Source: Luteibacter sp. OK325
GTDB lineage: Bacteria > Pseudomonadota > Gammaproteobacteria > Xanthomonadales > Rhodanobacteraceae
DNA: 64,000 bases
Assembly (NCBI RefSeq): GCF_003050935.1
Contig: NZ_QAOX01000001.1
Span: 186,001-250,000, forward strand
Reading direction: 5' to 3'
The notes beneath the pieces were generated by a model. It was not told the origin of the DNA and ran no database searches. It saw nothing but the letters and a program-made list of their open reading frames with translations. Shown here one piece after another: positions 43,416 to 54,563 of this stretch; within the stretch, counting starts at the first letter, position 1, and every line of letters begins with the position of its first letter. A program made the translations under genes and the position numbers.

Positions 43416-44561
43416 TCAACCGTTGCGGTTGGAGCCGGAAAGTACGTCGACCCACACGGCGAGGACGAGGATCACGCCCTTGATGATCATCTGCCAGGAG
43501 TTGTCGACGTCCATCAACTGCATGCCGTTGTCGAGGCTGGCCATGACCAGCGCGCCGATGAGCGCGCCGTAGACCGTACCCGACCCACCGCGCATGGAGG
43601 TGCCGCCGATGAAGCAGGCCGAGATCGCGTCGAGCTCGCCGCCGGTACCGGCGGAGGGCGACCCCGAACCGGTACGTGCCACGGTGATGATGCCGGCGAA
43701 GGCGCACATCAGGCCCATGATCGCGAACACGACGAGTTTGACGCGTGCCACGTTCACGCCGGAAAGGCGCGTGGCTTCCATGTTGCCGCCCACCGCGTAG
43801 ATGTGACGGCCGAACACGGTCTGCGTGGAGACGTAGGTGAACACGGCAAGCAGGCCGAGCAGGATCATCACCGGAATGGGAATGCCGTTGGCGTCGTTGA
43901 GCATGCGCACGAAGCCGAAGATGAACGCACCGATCGCCACGATCTTCGCCACGTCGATCCACACGGCGGCTTGCTGCAAACCAAGCTTGGTGCGGCGCAC
44001 GCGACGGCGCGCGGTCAGGGCGACCATGGCCAGGAAGATCAGCCCGCCGATCCATCTCGACACGTCAGGCGGGACGAAGCCCTGCCCGATCGCGATGAGA
44101 TTGTCCGGCGCGGGAGCGATGGTGGAGCTGCCAGTGATGAAGAGCACGATGCCGCGAAAGGCGAGCATGCCGCCCAGGCCGACGATGAATGACGGCACGC
44201 GCATCTTGGTGACGATGTAGCCGTTGACCGCGCCGATCAGCAGGCCGAGCACCAGCACCGCCCCGATGGCGGTCCACGTGCCCCAGCCCTGGTTCACGGT
44301 GAGGATGGCGACCACGCCGCCAAGCAGACCAAGTTGCGAGCCGATCGACAGATCGATTTCGCCGGCAATGATGACGAAGACCATGCCGCAGGCGAGCATG
44401 CCGGTGATCGCCATCTGTCGGAACAGATTAGACAGATTGCCCGGTGTGACGAAGGCCGCATCGGTCTTGATGTGGAAGAACACCCAGATGATCGCGACGG
44501 CGATGAGCAGCGCGAGGATCTTGTAACGGACGAACAGTTGCTGGATTTGCTGCGACTGCAT
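43416..44561 (-). CDS. xylH: D-xylose ABC transporter permease XylH
   Basis: A 381-residue inner-membrane permease of the ribose/xylose type with about 10 helices. GMVFVIIAGEIDLSIGSQLGL, VPSFIVGLGGMLAFRG and FIGGTSMRGGSGTVYGAL are the family signatures, and the ending VILVLAVWVDVLSG is typical of XylH. It works with XylG and XylF to import xylose. It is the last gene of the xylABFGH operon, 39 bp after xylG. Confidence 0.95.
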   Translation of the reverse strand: MQSQQIQQLFVRYKILALLIAVAIIWVFFHIKTDAAFVTPGNLSNLFRQMAITGMLACGMVFVIIAGEIDLSIGSQLGLLGGVVAILTVNQGWGTWTAIGAVLVLGLLIGAVNGYIVTKMRVPSFIVGLGGMLAFRGIVLFITGSSTIAPAPDNLIAIGQGFVPPDVSRWIGGLIFLAMVALTARRRVRRTKLGLQQAAVWIDVAKIVAIGAFIFGFVRMLNDANGIPIPVMILLGLLAVFTYVSTQTVFGRHIYAVGGNMEATRLSGVNVARVKLVVFAIMGLMCAFAGIITVARTGSGSPSAGTGGELDAISACFIGGTSMRGGSGTVYGALIGALVMASLDNGMQLMDVDNSWQMIIKGVILVLAVWVDVLSGSNRNG

Positions 44562-44600
44562 GGAGGAGCTTCCCTGGTAACGCGTGAAAAGGTTTGAGGA

Positions 44601-46148
44601 TCAGGCCGCGTGTGCGGGCCCCTCGGCGGCATGCGAAATAGCGGCGGCGAGCACCTGCTCCTGCGTCAGGCCGACATTCTTGAAGTCGCCACGCAGCTTA
44701 CCCTCGCCGACGACCAGGACGCGATCGCTCACGCCGAGCACCTCGGGCATTTCCGAGGACACCATGATGATCGCGACGCCCTTGGCGGCCAGCTCGAACA
44801 TGAGTTTATAGATGTCGTACTTGGAGCCGACATCGACGCCGCGGGTGGGCTCGTCGAGGATCAGCACCTTGGGACCGGGCAGCAGCATCTTGGTCAGCAC
44901 CGCCTTCTGCTGGTTGCCACCGGACAGGCCCATGATGGCGAGCTCCGGGCTTGCTGTCTTGACGCGCAGCCGCTTGATCTCGGCTTCGACCACCTGCAGC
45001 TCGGCCTGACGATCGATCTGGCCCGCGTGCGCGTAATGCGACAGCGTGGCGAGCGTGATGTTGTCGCCCACACCAAGCAACGGGACGATGCCCTGGCGCT
45101 TGCGGTCTTCCGGTACAAGCGAGAGGCCGGCCTTGATCGCCTGCTCGGGGCTCTTGATCTTGATCGACTTGCCTTCGAGGACGAGTTCGGCCTCGTAACG
45201 ACCCGGATAGGCGCCGAAGATCGCGGAGACGAGCTCGGTACGGCCGGCGCCCACGAGACCGGCGATGCCGAGGATTTCACCCCGCCGAAGCTGGAAGGAA
45301 ATATCGTCCACACGCTTGCGGTTCGGGTTGGCGAGGTCCCAGCAGGTGACGTGCCTGGCTTCGAAGATCACCTCACCAATGTCGTGGTCCACCTTCGGGA
45401 ACAGGTTCTCGATATCCCGGCCGACCATCGCGGTGATGATCGAATGCGTGGTCATCTCGCTCATCGGTTTGGTGACGATGTGCTTGCCGTCCCGGATCAC
45501 GGTGACGGTATCGCAGACGCGCGCCACTTCCTCGAGCTTGTGCGAGATGTACACGCAAGCCACACCATCATGCTTGAGGTCCTCGATGATCGCCAACAGC
45601 GTGTCGGTCTCGGAGGAAGTCAGCGATGAGGAGGGCTCGTCGAGGATGAGCAGACGTGCATTCTTGGCCAGCGCCTTGGCGATCTCGAACAGCTGCTGGT
45701 AGCCGCCGCCGTAGTTCATCACAGGTGCCGCGACGTTGACGTCCTTCAGCTTGAGCCGGGCGAGCAATGCATCGGCTTTCGCATACATCGCGTCGTAATC
45801 CATCACACCGCCGAACTTGCGGATCTCGTTGCCGAGAAAAATATTCTCGGCAACGGAGAGCTGCGGAACCAGCATCAGCTCCTGGTGGATGATGACAATG
45901 CCGGCCGCCTCGCTGTCACGCACGGATGCCGCGCGCAGGGGCTTGCCGTCAAAAAGAATCTCGCCTTCCCAGGTACCGTAGGGATACACACCGGACAGGA
46001 CTTTCATCAGGGTCGACTTGCCGGCGCCATTCTCACCGCACAGGCCGACGCACTCGCCCGGCCGGACAGCCAGGTCGATGCCATTGAGCGCGCGCACGCC
46101 GGAAAATTCCTTGACGATGTTGCGCATCTCGAACAGGTATTCGCTCAC
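44601..46148 (-). CDS. xylG: D-xylose ABC transporter ATP-binding protein XylG
   Basis: A 515-residue twin ATPase. The first domain has [17 protein letters not shown] (about residues 37-53), a divergent signature [16 protein letters not shown] and [15 protein letters not shown]. The second has the degenerate Walker A of this family ([16 protein letters not shown]), signature [15 protein letters not shown] and [15 protein letters not shown]. The start chosen is GTG at 46148, with AAGGAA upstream; TTG at 46151 is possible. It couples ATP hydrolysis to xylose import through XylH and lies between xylF and xylH. Confidence 0.94.
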   Translation of the reverse strand: MSEYLFEMRNIVKEFSGVRALNGIDLAVRPGECVGLCGENGAGKSTLMKVLSGVYPYGTWEGEILFDGKPLRAASVRDSEAAGIVIIHQELMLVPQLSVAENIFLGNEIRKFGGVMDYDAMYAKADALLARLKLKDVNVAAPVMNYGGGYQQLFEIAKALAKNARLLILDEPSSSLTSSETDTLLAIIEDLKHDGVACVYISHKLEEVARVCDTVTVIRDGKHIVTKPMSEMTTHSIITAMVGRDIENLFPKVDHDIGEVIFEARHVTCWDLANPNRKRVDDISFQLRRGEILGIAGLVGAGRTELVSAIFGAYPGRYEAELVLEGKSIKIKSPEQAIKAGLSLVPEDRKRQGIVPLLGVGDNITLATLSHYAHAGQIDRQAELQVVEAEIKRLRVKTASPELAIMGLSGGNQQKAVLTKMLLPGPKVLILDEPTRGVDVGSKYDIYKLMFELAAKGVAIIMVSSEMPEVLGVSDRVLVVGEGKLRGDFKNVGLTQEQVLAAAISHAAEGPAHAA

Positions 46149-46219
46149 CAATATTTCCTTTAGCAGGGCGACGCCCCGCCGTGAGGCGGGGGCGTCGCCG
46201 ATCTTACGCTAACACTAGC

Positions 46220-47233
46220 TTACGGGCCGACCTGGGCCTGCGTGTAGAAACCGTCCTTCACCACGAGGTCGACGTTCTGCTTGGTCAGCAGGGTCGGGGT
46301 GAGCAGGATGGTGTTGATGTCGCCCTTGCCGTTGTTCATCTTGGAGGTGAACTGCGGCGTCTTACCCTGGGCAAGGTCGATCGCCAGGTTGGCGGCATCG
46401 GTGGCGATCGTCTTGATCGGCTTGTAGACCGTCATCGTCTGCGTGCCAGCCTTGATGCGCTTGATCGCGGCCAGATCGGCATCCTGGCCCGACACGGCGA
46501 CCTTACCGGCCAGCTTCTGGCCGGTAAGCGCGGCGATGGCGCCGCCGGCCGTGCCGTCGTTCGAGGCAACGATGCCCTGGATGTTGTTCTTGTTCGCGGT
46601 GAGCGCGTTCTCGATGATCGACTGGGCGTTCGAGGCGAGCCACTCGTTGGTCCATTGCTGGCCGACGATTTTGATGTCGCCCTTGTCGACCAGCGGCTTG
46701 AGGACCTTCATCTGGCCTTCGCGGAGGATCTTGGCGTTGTTGTCGGTCGGGGCGCCGCCGAGCAGGAAGTAATTGCCCTTCGGTGCGGCATTGACCACGC
46801 CCTGAGCCTGCATCTGGCCGACCTTGTCGTTGTCGAACGAGATGTAGGCGTCGACGTCGGCGTTGAGGATCAGGCGATCGTACGAAATCACCTTGATACC
46901 TGCCTTCTTCGCCTCGTTGACGACCGTGGTCAGCGTCTTGGCGTTGAACGGCACGATGACGATGACGTCGACCTTGCGGGCGATCAGACCTTCGATCTGC
47001 GAGATCTGCTTCTGCTCGTTGGCATCGGCCGACTGAACCGAGATGGTGCCACCCTTGGCTTCGACGGCGGCCTTGAAGTAGTCGCGGTCCTTGGTCCAGC
47101 GCTCGACGCGCAGATCGTCGATGGAGAAGCCAATGACCGGCTTTTCCTTGCTGGCATGCGCCTGCGGAGCGGCGAATACGCCTGCGGCGACCATCGATAC
47201 GGCGAGGACCGTGTATAGAGCCTTCTGCTTCAT
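46220..47233 (-). CDS. xylF: D-xylose periplasmic binding protein XylF
   Basis: A 337-residue secreted binding protein. The signal peptide (LYTVLAVSMVAAGVFAAPQAHA) ends near residue 27; KPVIGFSIDDLRVERWTKDRDYF, then NEQKQISQIEGLIARKVDVIVIVP and GIVASNDGTAGGAIAAL match XylF/RbsB-type proteins. It delivers xylose to XylGH. It follows xylB by 29 bp and precedes xylG by 71 bp. Confidence 0.95.
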   Translation of the reverse strand: MKQKALYTVLAVSMVAAGVFAAPQAHASKEKPVIGFSIDDLRVERWTKDRDYFKAAVEAKGGTISVQSADANEQKQISQIEGLIARKVDVIVIVPFNAKTLTTVVNEAKKAGIKVISYDRLILNADVDAYISFDNDKVGQMQAQGVVNAAPKGNYFLLGGAPTDNNAKILREGQMKVLKPLVDKGDIKIVGQQWTNEWLASNAQSIIENALTANKNNIQGIVASNDGTAGGAIAALTGQKLAGKVAVSGQDADLAAIKRIKAGTQTMTVYKPIKTIATDAANLAIDLAQGKTPQFTSKMNNGKGDINTILLTPTLLTKQNVDLVVKDGFYTQAQVGP

Positions 47234-47262
47234 GCTTATCTCCGTGCTTTATGGAACGCCCG

Positions 47263-48780
47263 TCAGGAAGGGCGGAAATCGTCGCCGCGAACGGCGTCGG
47301 TAGTCAGGGACTTCAACTGTTCGTAGGTACGGCGGAACAGAGGGTGGCGCGTTTGCAGGAAATAAGCATGACGCGCTGCATCGGGCTCGTAGGTCGCCGT
47401 CACGGCAGGCATCGGACAGACCTGTTCCAGCGTGGCCTGCGGGTCCACGGCGAGGCGGGCCAGACGCGCCGCGCCGAGCGCCGGACCGACTTCACCTCCG
47501 CTGCGCAGGACCAGGCGCTTGCCGAGGATGTCGGCCAGCATGCGGATCCAGTAGGCGCTGCGTGAACCACCGCCGATAACCGTGATCTCTTCGGCAACCA
47601 GGCCGGTGGATTCCACCGCGAGCAACCCATCCAGAAGGCCGAGGCCAACGCCTTCAAGCGTGGCATTGGCCAGATCGGCGCGATCGGTGTCCGGACCCAG
47701 GCCGGTGAAGGAACCGCGTGCGTGGGCGTCGTTGTGCGGCGTGCGTTCCCCCGTGAGGTACGGCAGGAATATCGGACCGTCGGGCTTGAGGCCACGGGCT
47801 TCGGCCTCGGCGAGCAGGGCCGGTACGTCTTTCTGGCCGGTCAGGCGAGCGGTGAAATCCAGGCAGCTGGCGGCATTGAGCATGACCGACATGAGATGCC
47901 AGGTATCGGGCAAGGCATGGCAGAAGCTATGCACGGCCTGCTCCGGACTCGAGCGAAAGCCATCGGAGACCGCGAAGTAAACGCCGGACGTGCCCAGCGA
48001 CAGCATGGCTTGTCCGTCACGGACGATGCCGACTCCGACCGCCCCCGCCGCGTTGTCACCACCGCCGGCCGCCACCGGCACCGTATCCATGCCCCAGCGC
48101 TCGGCCAGCTCCTTGCGCAACCGACCGGCGGGCTGGCTGCCTTCGAACACCTGCGGCATGTGCGACCGGTCGAGTCCCGTGGCCGCGAGCATGGCATCGC
48201 TCCACTGGCGTTTTGCAACGTCCAGCCAGAGTGTGCCGGCAGCGTCCGAGGCGTCGGTCATGTATTCGCCGGTGAGCAGGAGGCGAAGGTAGTCCTTCGG
48301 CAGCAGCACCTTGGCGACGCGGCTGAACACCTCCGGCTCGTGCTTGCGTACCCAGGCCAGCTTAGGCGCGGTGAACCCGGGCATGGCGAGGTTGCCGGTG
48401 ATCTCGCGGAAACCGGGCACCTTCTCCAGCTCCGCGCATTCGACGTCCGAGCGGCCGTCGTTCCAGAGGATGGCTGGCCGCAGGATGTTGTCGGACTTGT
48501 CGAGCAGCGTCGCTCCGTGCATCTGCCCCGAGAGGCCGATGCCCGCCACGCGGCGGGCATCGGTTCCCTTGAGAACATCCGCAACAGCGGCCTCGGTCGC
48601 CGCCCACCAGGTCGCGGGGTCCTGTTCGGACCAACGCGCCCTGGGATGCGAGACCTCGAGCGGACTGGTGGCGCTGGCGCGCACCTCTCCCGCGTCGTCG
48701 ACGAGCACCGCCTTGACGGAGGAGGTGCCGAGATCGATACCGAGGTACATGCGTGCCGAAGCGTCCATGTCGGGTTTCAT
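47263..48780 (-). CDS. xylB: Xylulokinase XylB
   Basis: A 505-residue FGGY-family kinase that phosphorylates D-xylulose. MYLGIDLGTSSVKAVLVDDAG is the phosphate-1 motif, GLSGQMHGATLLD follows (substrate contact), GGGDNAAGAVGVGIV and LSLGTSGVYFAVS form phosphate-2, and EITVIGGGSRSAYW the adenosine site. The ATG at 48780 lies one base after the xylA stop, so the two are coupled; MKPDMDASARMYLG is slightly longer at the N-terminus than most. Confidence 0.95.
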   Translation of the reverse strand: MKPDMDASARMYLGIDLGTSSVKAVLVDDAGEVRASATSPLEVSHPRARWSEQDPATWWAATEAAVADVLKGTDARRVAGIGLSGQMHGATLLDKSDNILRPAILWNDGRSDVECAELEKVPGFREITGNLAMPGFTAPKLAWVRKHEPEVFSRVAKVLLPKDYLRLLLTGEYMTDASDAAGTLWLDVAKRQWSDAMLAATGLDRSHMPQVFEGSQPAGRLRKELAERWGMDTVPVAAGGGDNAAGAVGVGIVRDGQAMLSLGTSGVYFAVSDGFRSSPEQAVHSFCHALPDTWHLMSVMLNAASCLDFTARLTGQKDVPALLAEAEARGLKPDGPIFLPYLTGERTPHNDAHARGSFTGLGPDTDRADLANATLEGVGLGLLDGLLAVESTGLVAEEITVIGGGSRSAYWIRMLADILGKRLVLRSGGEVGPALGAARLARLAVDPQATLEQVCPMPAVTATYEPDAARHAYFLQTRHPLFRRTYEQLKSLTTDAVRGDDFRPS

Positions 48781-48781
48781 A

Positions 48782-50098
48782 TCACCCATAGATATAGCGG
48801 TTCACGATGTTTTCCAGCAACTCCTGGCCGCCCGAAACATGCTTCGGATGGATGTCGCGGGAGATTGCCTCGTCCGAAAGCGAAGCCAGCGTGAAGCCAC
48901 CTTGCAGGATCTTGCTACCGAAGTCCGCGTCCCAGCCGGCGTAACGCTTTGCCTTGAAGTCGGCCAGCGCATCGCGCTCGATCATCTTCGCCGCCCGCTC
49001 CAGGCTGAGCGCCAGCGCGTCGATGGCACCAATGTGACCGTGGAAGAGGTCTTCCGGCGCGCTGCTCTGGCGGCGGACCTTGGTGTCGAAGTTGTAGCCA
49101 CCCGTGGTGAAACCGCCGGCCTTGAGGATCTCGTAGGTGACCAGGGTCAGCTCTTCGACGCTGTTCGGGAACTGGTCGGTGTCCCAACCGTTCTGCGGAT
49201 CGCCGCGGTTGGCATCGATCGAGCCGAACAGGCCCAGCGCGATCGACGTGGCGACCTCATGCTGGAACGAGTGGCCGGCGAGCGTGGCGTGGTTGGCCTC
49301 GAGATTGGTCCTGACCTCGTTCTCGAGACCGAAGTCCTTGAGGAAGCCGTAGACCGTGGCGCTGTCGTAGTCGTACTGGTGCTTGGTCGGCTCCTGCGGC
49401 TTGGGCTCGATCAGGATCGTGCCCTTGAAGCCGAGCTTGTGCTTGTGCTCCACCACCATCTGGAAGAAACGGCCGAGCTGGTTGCGCTCGCGCTTGAGAT
49501 CCGTGTTGAGCAGGGTTTCGTAGCCTTCACGGCCACCCCAGAGAACATAATTCGCGCCGCCGAGGCGATGCGTGGCTTCCATGGCGTGACGCACCTGGGT
49601 CGCCGCATAGGCGAACACTTCCGGCTGCGGGTTGGTGGCCGCGCCGGCGGCATAGCGCGGGTTGCTGAATACGTTGGCCGTGCCCCAGAGCAGCTTCACA
49701 CCGGTCTCGGCCTGCTTCTTCTCGAGCACGTCGACCATGGCGGCGAAATTGTTCTTGTACTCGGCCAGGTTCGCGCCTTCCGGGGACACGTCGGTGTCAT
49801 GGAAGGTGTAGAACGGCGTGCCCAGGCGGCTGAAAAAATCGAACGCCGCGTCGGCCTTTTCGCGGGCCTTTTCCATCGGGTCGCCGGCGGTGTGCCACGG
49901 GCGGTCGAAGGTGCCGGCGCCGAACACGTCCGAACCCGGCCAGACGAAGGTATGCCAGTAGCAAACGGCCAGACGCAGGTGCTCGGCCATGCTCTTGCCC
50001 AGAACCTGCTTGCCGGCATCGTAGTGGTGGAATGCCAGCGGATTGTTCGAGCCGGCGCCTTCGAAGGCGATCTTGGGGATGTTGGAAAAGTACGACAT
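48782..50098 (-). CDS. xylA: Xylose isomerase XylA
   Basis: A 438-residue class II xylose isomerase that converts D-xylose to D-xylulose. The start at 50098 ([14 protein letters not shown]) matches the family; longer frames reach into the promoter. Key parts: [29 protein letters not shown] with the catalytic His/Asp, [35 protein letters not shown] and [20 protein letters not shown] for the two metal sites. It is the first gene of xylABFGH, divergent from xylR across a 154-bp promoter region. Confidence 0.96.
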   Translation of the reverse strand: MSYFSNIPKIAFEGAGSNNPLAFHHYDAGKQVLGKSMAEHLRLAVCYWHTFVWPGSDVFGAGTFDRPWHTAGDPMEKAREKADAAFDFFSRLGTPFYTFHDTDVSPEGANLAEYKNNFAAMVDVLEKKQAETGVKLLWGTANVFSNPRYAAGAATNPQPEVFAYAATQVRHAMEATHRLGGANYVLWGGREGYETLLNTDLKRERNQLGRFFQMVVEHKHKLGFKGTILIEPKPQEPTKHQYDYDSATVYGFLKDFGLENEVRTNLEANHATLAGHSFQHEVATSIALGLFGSIDANRGDPQNGWDTDQFPNSVEELTLVTYEILKAGGFTTGGYNFDTKVRRQSSAPEDLFHGHIGAIDALALSLERAAKMIERDALADFKAKRYAGWDADFGSKILQGGFTLASLSDEAISRDIHPKHVSGGQELLENIVNRYIYG

Positions 50099-50252
50099 AA
50101 CAATTCCTTGACGAACGTGGGGACGAATTCCAACGATGCTGACGAGCAGGGGGTATGCGGCGCAATTGCGATTTCCCTCGCCGTTCCCGTTGTTTTCTTT
50201 GCCGCGGTGCGTCATGACCCGTTTAACGCGTGGCGTGGTAATTTCCCCGGCC

Positions 50253-51431
50253 ATGGCACCCCATCGCATCGCCCTTCTATTCAACGCGAACAAGGTTTAT
50301 GACCGCCAGGTCATCGCCGGCATTGGGCATTACCTCAACAGCACCCGCGTCGAGTGGGATCTCTTCATGGAAGAAGATTTCCGCAGCCGCATGCGCGACA
50401 TCAGCCAGTTCCGCGGCGACGGCGTCATCGCCGACTTCGACGATCCCGAAGCGCCCGAGGCGCTGAGCGGGCTGCATATCCCCGTGGTGGCCATCGGCGG
50501 CTCCTACCACGACCCGGCGAACTACCCGGCCGAAGTGCCCTATATCGCCACCGACAACGCGCGGCTGATTCGCCTCGCCTACGACCACCTGATCGAGCAG
50601 GGGCTCACCCGGTTCGCCTTCTACGGCCTGCCGCCGCATCCCACCAGCCGCTGGGCCCACGAACGCGAGCACGCGTTCCGCGCCATCGTGGATGAGGAGT
50701 CGGTGGAAGGCATGGTCTACCAGGGCTCGCCGACCAGTGCCGGCGGTTGGGGGCAGGCCGTCGAGGAACTGGTGACCTGGCTGGCCGAACTGCCCAAGCC
50801 GATCGGCATCGTCGCCGTGACCGATGCGCGCGCCCGCCAGTTGCTGCAGGCCTGTGTGATGGGCGGCATCGCGGTCCCGGAACAGATCGCCATCGTCGGC
50901 ATCGACAACGATCCGATGGCCCAGCTGCTCACCCGCATTCCGCTCACCTCGGTCATCCAGGGCGCGGAGGAAATGGGACGCACGGCCGCTCACCTTCTGC
51001 ACCAGATGCTGCGCGGCATGGATTGCGCCGGCACGCGTGTGCTGGTGCCGCCGGTCGGCATCAACGTGCAGGCGTCGAGCAAGTTCCATCCGATACGCAG
51101 CCCGCACGTGATGCGCGCCAGCCACTACATTCGCCAGTACGGTTGCCTCGGCATCAAGACCGAACAGGTGGCCGATTACGTCGGCGTGTCGCGCACGGTG
51201 CTCGAAGAACACTTCAAACGCGAGCTCAAGCAGACCGTGCACCAGGTGATTCTCACGCACAAGCTCGACACCGCGTGCGACCTCATCGCCAACTCGGATG
51301 TACCGCTCGCCGACATCGCGCTGCGCTGCGGCTTCACCTCACTGCAATACATGTATGCGGTATTCCGGCGCGAGTACGACTGTACGCCACGCCAATACCT
51401 CGACCTCCATCGCAAGACGGCGGCAACCTGA
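50253..51431 (+). CDS. xylR: XylR, AraC-family xylose regulator
   Basis: A 392-residue regulator with a LacI-like sugar-binding N-terminus ([51 protein letters not shown]) and a C-terminal AraC helix-turn-helix pair ([20 protein letters not shown], then [20 protein letters not shown]). Domain order and length match E. coli XylR. The start at 50253 is chosen to fit that length; in-frame starts at 50136 and 50214 extend into the promoter. It should activate xylA and itself from the shared region 50099-50252 in response to xylose. I could not define a site there. Confidence 0.93.
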   Translation: MAPHRIALLFNANKVYDRQVIAGIGHYLNSTRVEWDLFMEEDFRSRMRDISQFRGDGVIADFDDPEAPEALSGLHIPVVAIGGSYHDPANYPAEVPYIATDNARLIRLAYDHLIEQGLTRFAFYGLPPHPTSRWAHEREHAFRAIVDEESVEGMVYQGSPTSAGGWGQAVEELVTWLAELPKPIGIVAVTDARARQLLQACVMGGIAVPEQIAIVGIDNDPMAQLLTRIPLTSVIQGAEEMGRTAAHLLHQMLRGMDCAGTRVLVPPVGINVQASSKFHPIRSPHVMRASHYIRQYGCLGIKTEQVADYVGVSRTVLEEHFKRELKQTVHQVILTHKLDTACDLIANSDVPLADIALRCGFTSLQYMYAVFRREYDCTPRQYLDLHRKTAAT

Positions 51432-51458
51432 TCGTTGCCCGCAGGGACCGCACCATCC

Positions 51459-52502
51459 ATGCCTGTATCCAATGCCACCGCCTGGGGCCAGTTTCCCGAC
51501 GGCCGACCGCTCCACCGCTGGACCCTGCGCAACGCACGCGATGCGCAGATCGACATCACCGATCTCGGTGGCACCCTGCTCTCCTGGCAGTCGCCCGATC
51601 GCCAGGGTCGCGTGGGCGAGGTATTGCTCGGCCATGCCACGGCGCAGCAGTACATCGAATCGAACGCGTACATGGGCGCCATCGTCGGCCGCTGGGCGAA
51701 CCGCATTCGCGGCGGCCGTTTTCGACTCGATGGCATTGACTACAAGGTGGATCGCAACGATGGTGGCAACCACCTGCACGGTGGACACTACGGCTTCCAT
51801 TTGCAGCGCTGGGATGTGGAACCGGACGGCGAGTCGCTGGTGATGCGCCTGGTCTCACCTGAAGGCGACGGCGGCTTTCCCGGCGAGGTGCATGTGGAAC
51901 TCCGCTACCGGTTCGACGACGACGGCACGCTGGACCTGCAATACAAAGCAACCTCCGATGCGCCGACCCCGCTGAGTCTTACCGCACATCCCTATTTCAA
52001 TCTCAACGACCGCCGTCCGGATGTCCGCGATCACGTGATCCGGATCGACGCGGACGAGTTCCTTGCCATCGATGCGGGGGCGATTCCCGTCGGCCGCCAG
52101 CATGTGGCGGGCACGGCGTTCGATTTTCGCGACGCGGCGCCGATAGGCTCGCGGCTGCACTGGCCCGATCCGCAACTGCGCCTGGTCGGCGGTTTCGACC
52201 ACTGTTATATCCCGCGCGGGCCGACGGGTTCGGCGCTGCGACCGGTCGCCGTCATTACCGAACCATCCAGCGGCCGTCGCCTGAGTGTCGAGACCGACCG
52301 GCCGGGACTGCAGTTCTACAGCGGGCAGAAGCTCACCGGCCAGCCCAGCCGCGGCGAAGATCCCTACGGCCCGTTCGCCGGCTTTGCGCTCGAGGCTCAG
52401 GCCTTCCCCGACCAGATCAACGGCCCCGAGGCCGAAGGCGCGATCCTGCGACCCGGTGTCACGTGGCGCCAGCACACGCGCTACAGGGTGGATACCGCCT
52501 GA
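51459..52502 (+). CDS. galM: Aldose 1-epimerase (mutarotase)
   Basis: A 347-residue mutarotase. DITDLGGTLLSWQSPDRQG, then YMGAIVGRWANRI, GGNHLHGGHYGF with a catalytic His, SLTAHPYFNLND with the second His, and FALEAQAFPDQIN with the catalytic Glu, cover the galactose-mutarotase fold. It starts 27 bp after xylR on the same strand, so it probably belongs to the xylose regulon and interconverts anomers of xylose or related sugars. No signal peptide is seen. Confidence 0.93.
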   Translation: MPVSNATAWGQFPDGRPLHRWTLRNARDAQIDITDLGGTLLSWQSPDRQGRVGEVLLGHATAQQYIESNAYMGAIVGRWANRIRGGRFRLDGIDYKVDRNDGGNHLHGGHYGFHLQRWDVEPDGESLVMRLVSPEGDGGFPGEVHVELRYRFDDDGTLDLQYKATSDAPTPLSLTAHPYFNLNDRRPDVRDHVIRIDADEFLAIDAGAIPVGRQHVAGTAFDFRDAAPIGSRLHWPDPQLRLVGGFDHCYIPRGPTGSALRPVAVITEPSSGRRLSVETDRPGLQFYSGQKLTGQPSRGEDPYGPFAGFALEAQAFPDQINGPEAEGAILRPGVTWRQHTRYRVDTA

Positions 52503-52534
52503 TCATGGCGGCCCCGCCTGGGGACCCGGCTCTC

Positions 52535-52617
52535 CGTGGGAGCCGATTCATCGGCGATGGGTGCTCGCCGCTGCCTGGCCCGCTGCCGCGGGATCGCCGA
52601 TAAATCGGCTCCTACAA
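52535..52617. repeat. Inverted REP pair between galM and uup
   Basis: GTGGGAGCCGATTCATCGGC at 52536-52555 and an inverted copy with a GCCGATAAATCGGC stem at about 52596-52615, ending 38 bp before uup. Confidence 0.85.
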
Positions 52618-52654
52618 GAGCCTGAAGGGCCCCCCGGGCGGGTAGAATGGGCGG

Positions 52655-54535
52655 ATGTCCCTTATCCAACTCCTCAATGTCGACTACAGCGTCGGCGGCC
52701 CGCTCCTGCTCGAACAGGTCAATCTTTCCCTCGATGCCGGCGAGCGTGTCTGCATCGTCGGGCGCAACGGCGCCGGAAAGTCCACCCTGCTCAAGCTGAT
52801 CGCCGGCGAAATCCATGCCGACGACGGCGAGATCCGCCTGCAGGGCGGCACGCGGATCGCCCGCCTGACCCAGGAAGTGCCGCAGGACACCACCGGCAGC
52901 GTTTTCGACGTGGTGGCCGATGGCCTGGGCGAGTTGGGTCATCTGCTCGCCCGCTACCATCACGCGCTGGAAGAAGGCGACATGGACGCACTGGGCGAAG
53001 TCCAGACGAAGATCGAAACACTGAACGCCTGGGACCTCGAGTCCCGCGTGGAGCAGGTGATCGAGCGACTCGAGCTGCCAGCCGATACCGATTTCGCCGA
53101 CCTCTCAGGCGGCATGAAGCGTCGTGTATTGCTCGGCCAGGCGCTGGTACGCGATCCCAACCTGCTCCTGCTCGACGAGCCGACCAACCACCTCGACATC
53201 GAGGCGATCGCCTGGCTCGAAACTTTCCTGAAGAATTTCAGCGGCAGCATCGTCTTCATCACCCATGACCGCAGCTTCCTGCGTTCGCTGGCCACGCGCA
53301 TCGTCGAGATCGACCGCGGCAACGTCACCAGCTGGCCGGGCGACTACGACAACTACCTGCGCCGCCGCGAAGAGCGCCTCCATGCGGAAGCGCAGGCCGT
53401 CGCGCATTTCGATCGCAAACTGGCCCAGGAAGAAGTCTGGATCCGCCAGGGTATCAAGGCACGACGCACTCGCAACGAAGGCCGCGTGCGCGCACTCAAG
53501 GCGCTGCGCAACGAGCGCGCCGAACGCCGCGAACAGTCTGGCACGGCCAAGATCACGCTTGCCGTCGCGCAGGCGGGCGGGCGCAAGGTCGTCGATGCCA
53601 AGCACATCACCCAGGCCTACGGCGGCCGTACGCTACTCGGCGACATCTCGACCACGATCATGCGCGGCGATCGCGTCGGCATCATGGGCCCGAACGGCGC
53701 AGGCAAGTCCACGCTGCTGAAGATCCTGCTTGCCGAGCTCAAGCCGCAACAGGGTGAAGTCACCCTCGGCACCGGCCTGCAGATCGCCTACTTCGACCAG
53801 CACCGCTCCACGCTGGACGACAGCATGAACGCGCTGGACAACGTGGCCGAGGGCCGCGAGTACATCGAGCTCAACGGCCAGCGCAAGCACATCATCGGCT
53901 ACCTGCAGGACTTCCTGTTCTCGCCGGAACGTGCGCGTGCGCCGATCACCCGTCTCTCCGGCGGCGAGCGCAACCGATTGCTGCTGGCCAAGCTGTTCGC
54001 CCAGCCATCCAACCTGCTGGTCATGGATGAGCCGACCAACGATCTCGACGTGGAAACGCTGGAGCTGCTCGAAGAGCTCCTTGGCGACTACACCGGTACG
54101 CTGCTGCTGGTGTCCCATGACCGCGACTTCATCGACAACGTGGTGACCAGCACCCTGGTGCTCGAGGGCGACGGCCAGGTCGGCGAGTACATCGGCGGCT
54201 ACACCGAGTGGCTGCGCCAGAAGCCGATCATCGCTGCGGCGCGTGCGTCGAATGCAAAAACCAACGTGGCACCTGCCGCAGTGGCGGCTCCGGCACCGGC
54301 ACCCGCCTCGGCGCCGAAGAAAAAGTTGTCGTTCAAGGAACAACGCGAGCTGGACCTGCTGCCAGCGAAGCTCGAGGAACTCGAGACGGAAATCGCCAGG
54401 CGCACCGCGGCGATGAACGATCCGAAGTACTTCCAGCAGGATGCTGCGGCGATTACGCGTGGCAACGAGGAACTGGCGAAGGTACAGGCCGAACTGGATA
54501 CCGCGTTCGCGCGGTGGGGAGAGCTGGAAGGGTGA
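52655..54535 (+). CDS. uup: ABC-F family ATPase Uup
   Basis: A 626-residue soluble twin ATPase without membrane segments. Walker A motifs [16 protein letters not shown] (about residues 36-51) and [17 protein letters not shown] (about 346-362), signatures LSGGMKRRVLLGQAL and LSGGERNRLLLAKLF, and linker RRREERLHAEAQAVAHFDRK between them fit ABC-F proteins. A Pro/Ala stretch (APAAVAAPAPAPASAP) leads to a C-terminal coiled coil (about 560-626) that marks Uup. It binds ribosomes and branched DNA in other species. It is monocistronic. Confidence 0.93.
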   Translation: MSLIQLLNVDYSVGGPLLLEQVNLSLDAGERVCIVGRNGAGKSTLLKLIAGEIHADDGEIRLQGGTRIARLTQEVPQDTTGSVFDVVADGLGELGHLLARYHHALEEGDMDALGEVQTKIETLNAWDLESRVEQVIERLELPADTDFADLSGGMKRRVLLGQALVRDPNLLLLDEPTNHLDIEAIAWLETFLKNFSGSIVFITHDRSFLRSLATRIVEIDRGNVTSWPGDYDNYLRRREERLHAEAQAVAHFDRKLAQEEVWIRQGIKARRTRNEGRVRALKALRNERAERREQSGTAKITLAVAQAGGRKVVDAKHITQAYGGRTLLGDISTTIMRGDRVGIMGPNGAGKSTLLKILLAELKPQQGEVTLGTGLQIAYFDQHRSTLDDSMNALDNVAEGREYIELNGQRKHIIGYLQDFLFSPERARAPITRLSGGERNRLLLAKLFAQPSNLLVMDEPTNDLDVETLELLEELLGDYTGTLLLVSHDRDFIDNVVTSTLVLEGDGQVGEYIGGYTEWLRQKPIIAAARASNAKTNVAPAAVAAPAPAPASAPKKKLSFKEQRELDLLPAKLEELETEIARRTAAMNDPKYFQQDAAAITRGNEELAKVQAELDTAFARWGELEG

Positions 54536-54563
54536 TCGGGCGACATACGTGATCGCGAGCACC